DNA of 5,757 bases. It comes from Bacillota bacterium (GTDB lineage: Bacteria > Bacillota_A > Clostridia > Clostridiales > Clostridiaceae). Below the pieces are notes generated by a model. That model saw only the letters and a program-made list of their open reading frames with translations, made no database searches and was not told the origin of the DNA. The stretch is taken from the NCBI GenBank assembly GCA_021837545.1, contig JAKBFR010000141.1:1-5757 (forward strand). Reading direction: 5' to 3'. Position numbers and translations under genes: made by a program. Each line of letters begins with the position of its first letter. The stretch's first letter is position 1. Shown piece by piece: positions 1 to 5,757 of the stretch.

Positions 1-1493
1 ATGCGCATTGTTTTGATGAAGAATATTTAAGAAATGAAATAAGCAAAGTAACTCCAGAAAAAGCTAACGATAAAAAACCATTTAGGTTAGCCGTAATCCA
101 ACTTGGAACTTATGATGGAACTATTTATAATGCTAGGCAAGTGGTTGATAAAATCGGACAACTTTGTGACTATATTCTATTTGACTCAGCATGGGTTGGA
201 TACGAGCAATTTATTCCGATGATGAAGGATTGTTCTCCTTTACTATTAGAATTAAATGAAAATGATCCTGGAATATTTGTAACTCAATCCATTCACAAAC
301 AACAAGCTGGTTTTTCTCAAGCGTCACAAATACATAAAAAAGATAACCATATAAAAGGACAAGCTCGTTACGTGGATCATAAAAGATTTAATAACGCATT
401 TATGTTATATGCTTCTACTAGTCCATTTTATCCTCTATATTCAACCTTGGATGTAAATGCAAGAATGCAAGAGGGAGAAGCAGGTAAGCGCTTATGGGCT
501 GACTGTATAAGATTAGGCGTTGAAGCAAGAAAATCAGTTATAAGAAATTGTTCATTATTGAAACCATTTATTCCACCAGTTGTAAACGGAAAGAGATGGG
601 AAGAATATCACACAGATGAAATTTCTAATAATATCGATTTCTTTAGATTCATACCAGGAGAAAAGTGGCATTCTTTTGAAGGCTATGGTGAAAATCAATA
701 CTTTGTAGACCCAAATAAATTTATGTTAACAACACCAGGAATTAATGCTGAAACTGGTGAATATGAAGATTTTGGTATACCTGCAACTATTCTTGCTAAT
801 TATTTAAGAGAAGTTGGAATTATACCAGAGAAAAATGACTTAAACTCAATATTATTCTTATTAACCCCTGCAGAAACTTCAACAAAGATGGAAAATCTTG
901 TAGCTCAATTTGTTCGTTTTGAACAGCTTGTAAAAGAAGATGCCCCACTAAGCGAAGTATTGCCAACCCTTTACAATAAAAATATAGATCGTTATAGTGG
1001 TTATACTCTTAGAAGATTATGTCAAGAAATGCATGATTTCTATAAGAATAATGATGCAAAGACATATCAAAAGAGATTATTTAGAGCAAAGTACTTACCT
1101 GAAAAAGGAATGGTTTCTGATGCAGTTAGCAGTGATGCTTTAGCTGAAGTAGCATTAGGACTCGAAGGTGCTAAACAAGCATCTCTTGGTACTCGAGTAA
1201 TAACTGCTCAAGAAGCTAAATGGGAATTAGTAAGAAATAATGCTAAACTCGTTGCCTTAGAAAATATTGTAGGTGAAATAGCATTGGAAGGCGCTCTACC
1301 ATATCCACCAGGAGTATTCTGTGTTGTTCCTGGAGAAGTATGGAGTACAACAGCACAAAAATACTTCACAATATTACAAGATGGAATTAATCAATTTCCT
1401 GGTTTTGCTCCAGAAATTCAAGGAGTATACCTAGAAAAAGAAGACGGTCTTGTCAAGGCTTATGGATATGTACTAGATAGAAAATCAATTTAA
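1..1493 (+). CDS. speF: Ornithine decarboxylase, inducible SpeF type (5'-truncated by window edge)
   Basis: This is a cytoplasmic, PLP-dependent (fold type I) Orn/Lys/Arg decarboxylase that turns ornithine into putrescine and CO2. The frame is open to the left edge: the first complete codon is 3-5 and 496 residues are visible. Family members run about 710-730 residues, so roughly 230 N-terminal residues (wing domain and start of the PLP domain) are missing. The GTG at 141 lies inside conserved sequence (PFRLAVIQLGTYDGTIYNAR just upstream) and is not the start. Key sites in visible numbering: DSAWVGYE with the pyridine-nitrogen Asp at about residue 61; TQSIHKQQAGFSQ with the Schiff-base Lys at about residue 99 (codon 297-299); the C-terminal domain ends with GALPYPPGVFCVVPGE at about 430-445 and a GYVLDRK tail. 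From memory it aligns almost without gaps to E. coli SpeF/SpeC. I prefer speF because potE follows 100 nt downstream, as in the inducible enterobacterial operon. The biosynthetic SpeC is the alternative name; lysine or arginine specificity is unlikely. Confidence 0.95.
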   Translation, partial: AHCFDEEYLRNEISKVTPEKANDKKPFRLAVIQLGTYDGTIYNARQVVDKIGQLCDYILFDSAWVGYEQFIPMMKDCSPLLLELNENDPGIFVTQSIHKQQAGFSQASQIHKKDNHIKGQARYVDHKRFNNAFMLYASTSPFYPLYSTLDVNARMQEGEAGKRLWADCIRLGVEARKSVIRNCSLLKPFIPPVVNGKRWEEYHTDEISNNIDFFRFIPGEKWHSFEGYGENQYFVDPNKFMLTTPGINAETGEYEDFGIPATILANYLREVGIIPEKNDLNSILFLLTPAETSTKMENLVAQFVRFEQLVKEDAPLSEVLPTLYNKNIDRYSGYTLRRLCQEMHDFYKNNDAKTYQKRLFRAKYLPEKGMVSDAVSSDALAEVALGLEGAKQASLGTRVITAQEAKWELVRNNAKLVALENIVGEIALEGALPYPPGVFCVVPGEVWSTTAQKYFTILQDGINQFPGFAPEIQGVYLEKEDGLVKAYGYVLDRKSI

Positions 1494-1508
1494 TATTAAT
1501 TGCTAGCC

Positions 1509-1545
1509 TATGATATAATCATCAAACTTTTATGATTATATCATA
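1509..1545 (+). other. Intercistronic stem-loop between speF and potE
   Basis: A perfect 14-bp inverted repeat (1509-1522 with 1532-1545) closes a 9-nt loop, starting 15 nt after the decarboxylase stop codon. Outside the stem, one mismatch is followed by two further G-C pairs. The stem is very AT-rich and no T-run follows (the next bases are AGCCATC), so it does not look like an efficient intrinsic terminator. It could protect the 3' end of the decarboxylase message, mark a processing site, or partly attenuate potE so the enzyme is made in excess over the transporter. The structure is read directly from sequence; the role is inferred. Confidence 0.6.
1511..1519 (+). promoter_or_regulatory. 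Possible extended -10 promoter for potE
   Basis: TGATATAAT fits the extended -10 consensus (TGnTATAAT) exactly and would start transcription near 1526, giving potE its own leader. No recognisable -35 lies 17 nt upstream (1491-1496 reads TAATAT). The motif is also part of the left arm of the stem-loop, so it may simply be a by-product of an AT-rich palindrome. Co-transcription of potE from an upstream promoter outside the window is the simpler model. Confidence 0.22.
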
Positions 1546-1593
1546 AGCCATCTATTATATAAATAAACTAATGAATGATAAGGGGATTATATT

Positions 1594-2928
1594 ATGGACA
1601 AAAAGAAAAATAAGATGAGTGTTCTCCAGCTAACAATGATAACCGCTATAAATATGATGGGTTCGGGGATAATAATGCTTCCTGCTAATTTAGCTCGAGT
1701 TGGAACTATGTCAATTCTCTCATGGTTAATTACAGGTATTGGATCAATGGCATTAGCTTATGCCTTTGCACAATCCGGTATGTTTAGTCGCAACTCTGGA
1801 GGTATGGGTGGATATTCAGAATATTCTCATGGAAAATCCGGAAGCTTTATGGCAAACTATTCTTATGGTTCGTCATTAATAATTGCCAATGTAGCAATTG
1901 CAATCTCTGCTGTAGGTTACGCCTCAGTACTTTTCGGAGTGAAACTCTCCCCTCTTTCAGTAGGGCTATGTACAATTTTCACTTTATGGTTAGCAACAGC
2001 TCTTAATTTTGGAGGAGCAAGGATTACTGGGAAAATCAGTTCATTTACTGTATGGGGTGTAATCATTCCTGTATTAGCTATGTCTACTTTAGGGTGGTTT
2101 TGGTTTAGTGGGCATTTATATGCAACTTCATGGAATCCTAATAAATTGCCATTTTTCAGTGCTGTAGGAAAATCCATTTCAATAACTTTATGGGCATTCT
2201 TAGGACTTGAATCTGCTTCTGCAAATATGGATGCAGTAGACAATCCAAAGAAAAATGTTCCTATCGCATGTTTAGGCGGAACTATTGGTGCCGCAATAAT
2301 ATATATTGTTTCAACAAACGTTATTGCTGGTATCGTTCCAAATGCAGATTTATTAAATACAAATGCACCTTTTGGGTTAGCATTTTCTACTATGCTTGGT
2401 CCAGTGGCTGGAAAGATTGTTATGGGTATGATGATTATGTCATGCTTTGGTTCTCTCCTTGGATGGCAATTTACTATTGCAGGAGTATTTAAAAGTTCTG
2501 CAGTTGAAGGATATTTCCCTAAAATATTTGGTAAAGTTACAAAAACTGGAACTCCAATTTGGGGAATGGTTGTTATTACCGTTGTTCAATCTCTACTTGC
2601 ACTAATGACAATTAACCCAAGTTTATCTGGCCAATTCAATGTACTCGTAAACTTGGCAGTTGTTACAAATGTTATTCCATACTTGTTATCTATGGCATCA
2701 GTTAATGTAATACTAAAATCAGAAAACGTACCTGATAAGCAAATAAAGAGAACTACTTTTGTTGCCTTAATAGCTTCACTTTATAGTTTATATGCTCTTT
2801 ACTCTTCAGGGCTAGAACCAATGTTTTATGGTTCTATAGTAACCTTTGCTGGATGGACATTATATGGTTTTGTTTCATACCGTTTCGATGTAAAGAAAGA
2901 GGATGAGGTTGAAAAACTAGTTGCCTAA
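1594..2928 (+). CDS. potE: Putrescine/ornithine antiporter PotE
   Basis: This 444-residue inner-membrane APC-family transporter, with about 12 membrane helices, exports putrescine in exchange for ornithine, and can also take up putrescine with protons. The length is close to E. coli PotE (439). The N-terminus reads MDKKKNKMSVLQLT, followed by the unwound TM1 motif MMGSGIIMLP (21-30) and the loop SGGMGGYSEY (68-77). Compared from memory with functional residues of E. coli PotE (offset -1), Glu76, Tyr91, Trp200, Glu206, Trp291, Lys300, Tyr307 and Tyr424 are all kept. Cys62 is Ser61, Cys210 is Ser209, Cys286 is Phe285, and Glu433 becomes Asp432. Retention of Lys300 and Tyr307, linked to ornithine recognition in the exchange mode, supports the antiporter call over a cadaverine or arginine/agmatine exchanger. 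The start is set by an AAGGGGA ribosome site (1580-1586) 8 nt upstream. It lies 100 nt after the decarboxylase on the same strand, forming a decarboxylation/antiport unit. Confidence 0.96.
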   Translation: MDKKKNKMSVLQLTMITAINMMGSGIIMLPANLARVGTMSILSWLITGIGSMALAYAFAQSGMFSRNSGGMGGYSEYSHGKSGSFMANYSYGSSLIIANVAIAISAVGYASVLFGVKLSPLSVGLCTIFTLWLATALNFGGARITGKISSFTVWGVIIPVLAMSTLGWFWFSGHLYATSWNPNKLPFFSAVGKSISITLWAFLGLESASANMDAVDNPKKNVPIACLGGTIGAAIIYIVSTNVIAGIVPNADLLNTNAPFGLAFSTMLGPVAGKIVMGMMIMSCFGSLLGWQFTIAGVFKSSAVEGYFPKIFGKVTKTGTPIWGMVVITVVQSLLALMTINPSLSGQFNVLVNLAVVTNVIPYLLSMASVNVILKSENVPDKQIKRTTFVALIASLYSLYALYSSGLEPMFYGSIVTFAGWTLYGFVSYRFDVKKEDEVEKLVA

Positions 2929-2973
2929 TATAATCCAAAATAATTATACTATACATAATGTGTAATTAAGTTT

Positions 2974-3028
2974 TAATGGACCATTAATAACTTTGTTTGT
3001 AAAGTTATTAATGGTCCATTATTTTTTT
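2974..3028 (+). terminator. Intrinsic terminator of the speF-potE unit
   Basis: A perfect 21-bp stem (2974-2994 with 3001-3021) closes a 6-nt loop (GTTTGT) and is followed at once by seven T residues (3022-3028), with a second T6 run at 3031-3036. It begins 45 nt after the potE stop. On the minus strand the hairpin is followed by AAAACTTAATTA, with no T-run, so by canonical criteria it terminates only rightward transcription. It would insulate the convergent topB gene from potE read-through. Confidence 0.92.
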
Positions 3029-3119
3029 CATTTTTTCCAATTTATGACTTCAAGCCTAACCTCTACTCTAATGCCTAAACTCTTTCTGAGGATAATTGAG
3101 TGTTATACTTACTTTTTCT

Positions 3120-5315
3120 TTATTTATCCTTATTAAACATAGCCATTAAATCTCCAAATGGATTATTTATAGGCTCATTTGCTTCTTGCTTCATTTTTTT
3201 CATTATGTTTGCTACTTCTTTTTTGTTTACCTTGTCACCTTTACTATCAAATCTTTTATTAAACTGAGCTGCCTTTTCTCTGAAGTTACAGTTAGTATTT
3301 ATACAAACGTATATTTGACCTTCTCCTTGTCCTCTAAGCTCTAGCTTCTTTTTACATTCTGGACATCTTGCATTTGTAAACTTACTTAAATTTTCTCTAT
3401 GACCACAAGCTCTATCTTGGCATACATTCATTACACCAAATTTCCCTTTAACTTCTAGCATGTATTTTCCACATTCAGGACATTTTTTGCCTGTAAGATT
3501 TTCATGCTTAAACTTATCACTGCTCCCTTTAACTTCTTGAACTAGCTCAGCTGCATATTTTCTCATTTCCTCTGTAAAAATTCTCGGGTCCTTCTTTCCT
3601 TTGCTTATAAGATCTAATTCAAGTTCCCATTTCGCAGTCATTAAAGGTGATTTTAATTCCTCTGGTACGAGCTCTATAAGTTGTTTTCCTTTTCCTGTAG
3701 GAACTATTTCTTTTCCATTTTTCTCTATATAGAAAACATTATATAACTTTTCTATAATATCAGCTCTTGTAGCAACTGTTCCTATACCACCAGTTTCCCC
3801 TAAGGTTTTTGCAGAAACCTTATCTACACTTACATACTTATGTGGTTTTTCCATAGCTGATAGTAACGTACCTTCGTTAAATCTTGCTGGTGGTTTTGTC
3901 TTAAGTTTTTTACTTTCCACAGAGGTTATATTTAATTTGTCACCCTTTTTAACTACAGGTAACACTTGACTGTCTTTTTCATCTTCGTCTTCTGTTAAGT
4001 CATCAGCTCTATCGTATACCTTTTTCCATCCCTTAGCCTTAATTACATTACCTTTAGCTATAAATGTTTCACCATTAATATCTGCAGTGACTGTTGTTTG
4101 TAAATATTCATATGGTGGTAGCATAACAGATAGGAATCTTTTAACTACTAAATCATAAACATGCCTTTCCTCACTGCTTAAAAGAGCTGTATTTCCTCTT
4201 TCTTCAGTTGGAATGATAGCATGGTGATCACTTACCTTACTATCATCTACAAAACTTTTATTTGCATTTATTCTTCCACCCAAGATTTCAGTTGCAACGG
4301 CTCTATAGCTTCCAGATGAAATTGCTTTTAAGCGGTCTGGCAGTGTTGCTACTATATCACTAGAAATATATCTTGAGTCCGTTCTAGGATAAGTTAAAAG
4401 CTTAAAATTTTCATACAGTCTTTGCATTATAGAAAGTGTTTGCTTTGCTGAATAAGAAAATATTCTATTTGCATCTCTTTGTAATTCTGTTAAATCATAA
4501 AGAGCAGGAGAGTATTGCTTTTTAGCAGCTTCAGTAACACTTACTATAGTTCCTTCCTTGCCTTTAGTTTTTAAAAGAACTTTTTCCACTATACTTTCTT
4601 CAAATATACTACTATTGTTATTCTTATCTCTCCACTCAAGGCTAAACCCTTTAGCTTTTGCATTAATTACATAGTAATCCTTTGGCTTAAAGTTTCTTAT
4701 TTCTTCTTCACGATTAACTATCATGGCAAGGGTTGCTGATTGAACCCTACCTGCTGTAAGCTGCGCATTATGTTTACAAGTAAGAGCTCTAGTAACATTC
4801 AACCCCACAACCCAGTCTGCCTCTGATCTGCAAGCGGCTGCCTTATATAAATTATCATATTGAGATGCCGGTTTTAGATTTCTAAATCCATCTAATATTG
4901 CTTTATCTGTCTGTGATGATATCCAAAGTCTCTTTGTTGGCTTATTTACCCTTGCCTTTTCAATAATCCATCTAGCTACTAATTCTCCCTCACGACCTGC
5001 ATCTGTAGCTATTACAATTTCAGTAACATCTTTTCTAGTAAGCTGTTCTTTAACTGCACTAAACTGCTTTCCACTTTGTTTTATAGTCACAAGTTTAAGC
5101 GGCTTTGGTAGCATTGGTAAATCTTCCATCCGCCATGACTTATACTTGTCGTCATAAACCTCCGGATCAGCTAGTGTGACTAAATGGCCTAAAGCCCAAG
5201 TTACAATATATTTGTCTCCTTCAATACATCCATTTCCTTTTTTAAAACATTTTAAAACCCTAGCAAGTTCCCTTCCAACAGAAGGTTTTTCTGCCAGTAC
5301 TAAAATTTTTCCCAT
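3120..5315 (-). CDS. topB: DNA topoisomerase III (type IA)
   Basis: This complete 731-residue type IA topoisomerase cuts one DNA strand through a 5'-phosphotyrosine, passes another strand, and acts in decatenation and resolution of replication or recombination intermediates. The Toprim domain occupies about residues 2-140, with catalytic Glu9 in LAEKPSVGRE and Asp105 in TDAGREGE. The core domain follows, with DWVVGLNVTRALT (167-179), QLTAGRVQSATLAMI (185-199) and the active-site motif LLTYPRTDSRY with Tyr309 (codon 4389-4391). SDHHAIIPTEE (362-372) and the hinge motif GETGGIGTVATRADIIEKL (506-524) are intact. The C-terminus has two zinc-type modules: Cys612/615/632/637 and Cys651/654/671/676, then a Lys-rich tail. 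A short acidic patch lies at 438-448. The length matches Bacillus TopB (about 727), whose DAGREGE variant it shares. The ATG is supported by GAGAGGAA (5325-5332) 9 nt upstream. It converges on potE and diverges from the exonuclease gene. Confidence 0.97.
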   Translation of the reverse strand: MGKILVLAEKPSVGRELARVLKCFKKGNGCIEGDKYIVTWALGHLVTLADPEVYDDKYKSWRMEDLPMLPKPLKLVTIKQSGKQFSAVKEQLTRKDVTEIVIATDAGREGELVARWIIEKARVNKPTKRLWISSQTDKAILDGFRNLKPASQYDNLYKAAACRSEADWVVGLNVTRALTCKHNAQLTAGRVQSATLAMIVNREEEIRNFKPKDYYVINAKAKGFSLEWRDKNNNSSIFEESIVEKVLLKTKGKEGTIVSVTEAAKKQYSPALYDLTELQRDANRIFSYSAKQTLSIMQRLYENFKLLTYPRTDSRYISSDIVATLPDRLKAISSGSYRAVATEILGGRINANKSFVDDSKVSDHHAIIPTEERGNTALLSSEERHVYDLVVKRFLSVMLPPYEYLQTTVTADINGETFIAKGNVIKAKGWKKVYDRADDLTEDEDEKDSQVLPVVKKGDKLNITSVESKKLKTKPPARFNEGTLLSAMEKPHKYVSVDKVSAKTLGETGGIGTVATRADIIEKLYNVFYIEKNGKEIVPTGKGKQLIELVPEELKSPLMTAKWELELDLISKGKKDPRIFTEEMRKYAAELVQEVKGSSDKFKHENLTGKKCPECGKYMLEVKGKFGVMNVCQDRACGHRENLSKFTNARCPECKKKLELRGQGEGQIYVCINTNCNFREKAAQFNKRFDSKGDKVNKKEVANIMKKMKQEANEPINNPFGDLMAMFNKDK

Positions 5316-5472
5316 ATATAAAACTTCCTCTCTTATGTTAAATTATCATCTGCACTGCTACAATATTACTTAGTCTTTTTGTTTCTTCTATATGTAATTA
5401 TTCCTCTACAAATAATACCATTAGCTGTATATGTACAAAACTGTCTAAAAATCTAATATCCATACTATGTTT

Positions 5473-5502
5473 ATTATAAACTACTTTATATACAATGTTC
5501 AA
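5473..5502 (-). promoter_or_regulatory. Probable sigma-A promoter of topB
   Basis: On the minus strand, TTGAAC (5497-5502; 4 of 6 to the -35 consensus) and a perfect TATAAT (5473-5478) are separated by 18 nt. An A-tract (AAAAAATT read on the minus strand, 5501-5508) sits at the -35 edge and could act as a UP-like element. Initiation near 5466 would give a leader of about 150 nt before the topB start codon. I see no recognisable riboswitch or T-box in that leader. Confidence 0.6.
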
Positions 5503-5532
5503 TTTTTTGTTAAACTAGACGCGGTATCGAAG

Positions 5533-5561
5533 GTGTTTTTTATTACCGTAAATGATATACT
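5533..5561 (+). promoter_or_regulatory. Probable extended -10 promoter of the exonuclease gene
   Basis: TGATATACT (5553-5561) is an extended -10 (TGnTATACT, one mismatch from TATAAT). The matching -35 position, 17 nt upstream, reads GTGTTT (5533-5538) and is weak, which is acceptable for extended -10 promoters. Initiation near 5568 leaves a leader of about 26 nt, long enough to carry the AGAGGT ribosome site at 5582-5587. The promoter faces away from the topB promoter. Confidence 0.5.
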
Positions 5562-5593
5562 ATATAAAACAAAATAAATTTAGAGGTAATTAA

Positions 5594-5757
5594 ATGAATT
5601 ATATAATATTTGATTTAGAATTCAATCAAGGCTATAACTTTACAAAGGAAGCTAAAACTGTAATAAACCCTAAATGTCCTTTTGAAGTAATTCAGATAGG
5701 TGCTGTAAAACTAAATGACAATTTTGAGACAGTTGACACTCTAGATGTATTAGTAAA
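5594..5757 (+). CDS. DEDD-family 3'-5' exonuclease (N-terminal part, cut by window edge)
   Basis: Only 54 complete codons are visible before the right edge. The start MNYIIFDLEFNQ carries the ExoI motif DxE (Asp7, Glu9), two metal-binding acids of the RNase T / DNA polymerase III epsilon fold. It continues with CPFEVIQIGAVKL (28-40), the usual second strand where Glu31 and the IGAV segment precede the rest of the fold. From memory this spacing, with a short insert between DLEF and the PFE-IQIGA strand, resembles Firmicute proteins annotated as KapD-like or exonuclease-domain proteins. ExoII and ExoIII residues lie beyond the window, so activity, substrate (RNA or DNA) and the DEDDh/DEDDy subclass cannot be judged. 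AGAGGT (5582-5587) lies 6 nt upstream of the ATG and supports the start. It is transcribed divergently from topB, which implies no shared operon. Confidence 0.82.
   Translation, partial: MNYIIFDLEFNQGYNFTKEAKTVINPKCPFEVIQIGAVKLNDNFETVDTLDVLV

Noticed and set aside
1917..2243. A 108-codon open frame on the minus strand inside potE
   Set aside because: It lies wholly inside a confidently identified gene, has no recognisable domain and no convincing ribosome site; it is a shadow of potE coding sequence.
2268..2492. A 74-codon plus-strand frame inside potE
   Set aside because: The translation is rich in Cys, Tyr and Trp, typical of an off-frame reading of a membrane protein gene, with no family resemblance.
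3436..3486. Cysteine-rich C-terminus of TopB as a fused foreign domain
   Set aside because: Paired four-cysteine modules occur at the same place in ordinary Firmicute TopB proteins.
3120..5315. topB as the marker of a conjugative or integrative element
   Set aside because: No relaxase, type IV secretion, integrase or partition gene is visible nearby, and the protein has the full chromosomal Bacillus/Clostridium TopB architecture.
5176..5373. A 65-codon plus-strand frame opposite the 5' end of topB
   Set aside because: It mostly overlaps topB Toprim coding sequence antisense and runs into the topB leader; no domain or supporting start signal.
5425..5436. TGTATATGTACA-like dyad upstream of topB as an operator
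   Set aside because: Short, AT-rich and imperfect; such sequences are expected by chance in this composition.
5398..5463. A 21-codon minus-strand frame in the topB leader as a regulatory leader peptide
   Set aside because: The ATG would sit only about 3 nt from the predicted transcription start and has no ribosome site; composition shows no run of a regulatory amino acid.

Overview
The window is AT-rich (by eye about one-third G+C, with ATA, AGA and TTA codons used freely). It has the look of a chromosomal segment from a low-GC Firmicute, most likely a Clostridium-like member of the Clostridia. The main support is the topoisomerase III, which follows the Bacillus/Clostridium TopB layout closely, including the DAGREGE Toprim signature and two four-cysteine zinc motifs. 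The assignment rests on sequence reading and family memory, not on a search.

Layout, left to right. (1) Positions 1-1493, plus strand: the C-terminal two-thirds of a PLP-dependent ornithine decarboxylase of the SpeC/SpeF type, open at the left edge. (2) Positions 1494-1593: a 100-nt spacer with a perfect 14-bp stem-loop and an extended -10-like sequence. (3) Positions 1594-2928, plus strand: PotE, the putrescine/ornithine antiporter. (4) Positions 2929-3119: a convergent spacer with a strong intrinsic terminator (perfect 21-bp stem plus T-run) that ends the decarboxylase-antiporter unit. (5) Positions 3120-5315, minus strand: topB, complete. (6) Positions 5316-5593: a 278-nt divergent intergenic region with a good minus-strand promoter for topB and an extended -10 promoter for the rightward gene. 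(7) Positions 5594-5757, plus strand: the first 54 codons of a DEDD-type 3'-5' exonuclease, cut by the right edge. No gene-free stretch exceeds 300 bases.

How the genes work together. The decarboxylase converts ornithine to putrescine and CO2, consuming a proton. PotE exchanges the putrescine for fresh external ornithine. Together they form the classical inducible ornithine decarboxylation cycle, which raises cytoplasmic pH and can build a proton gradient. topB and the exonuclease are separate housekeeping nucleic-acid genes reading away from each other.

No tRNA, rRNA, CRISPR array, insertion sequence, attachment site or phage gene was seen, and I found no convincing new system. The points worth a second look are modest: a close relative of the enterobacterial speF-potE pair in a Firmicute background, structured DNA in both intergenic regions around potE, and the regulatory region between topB and the exonuclease.
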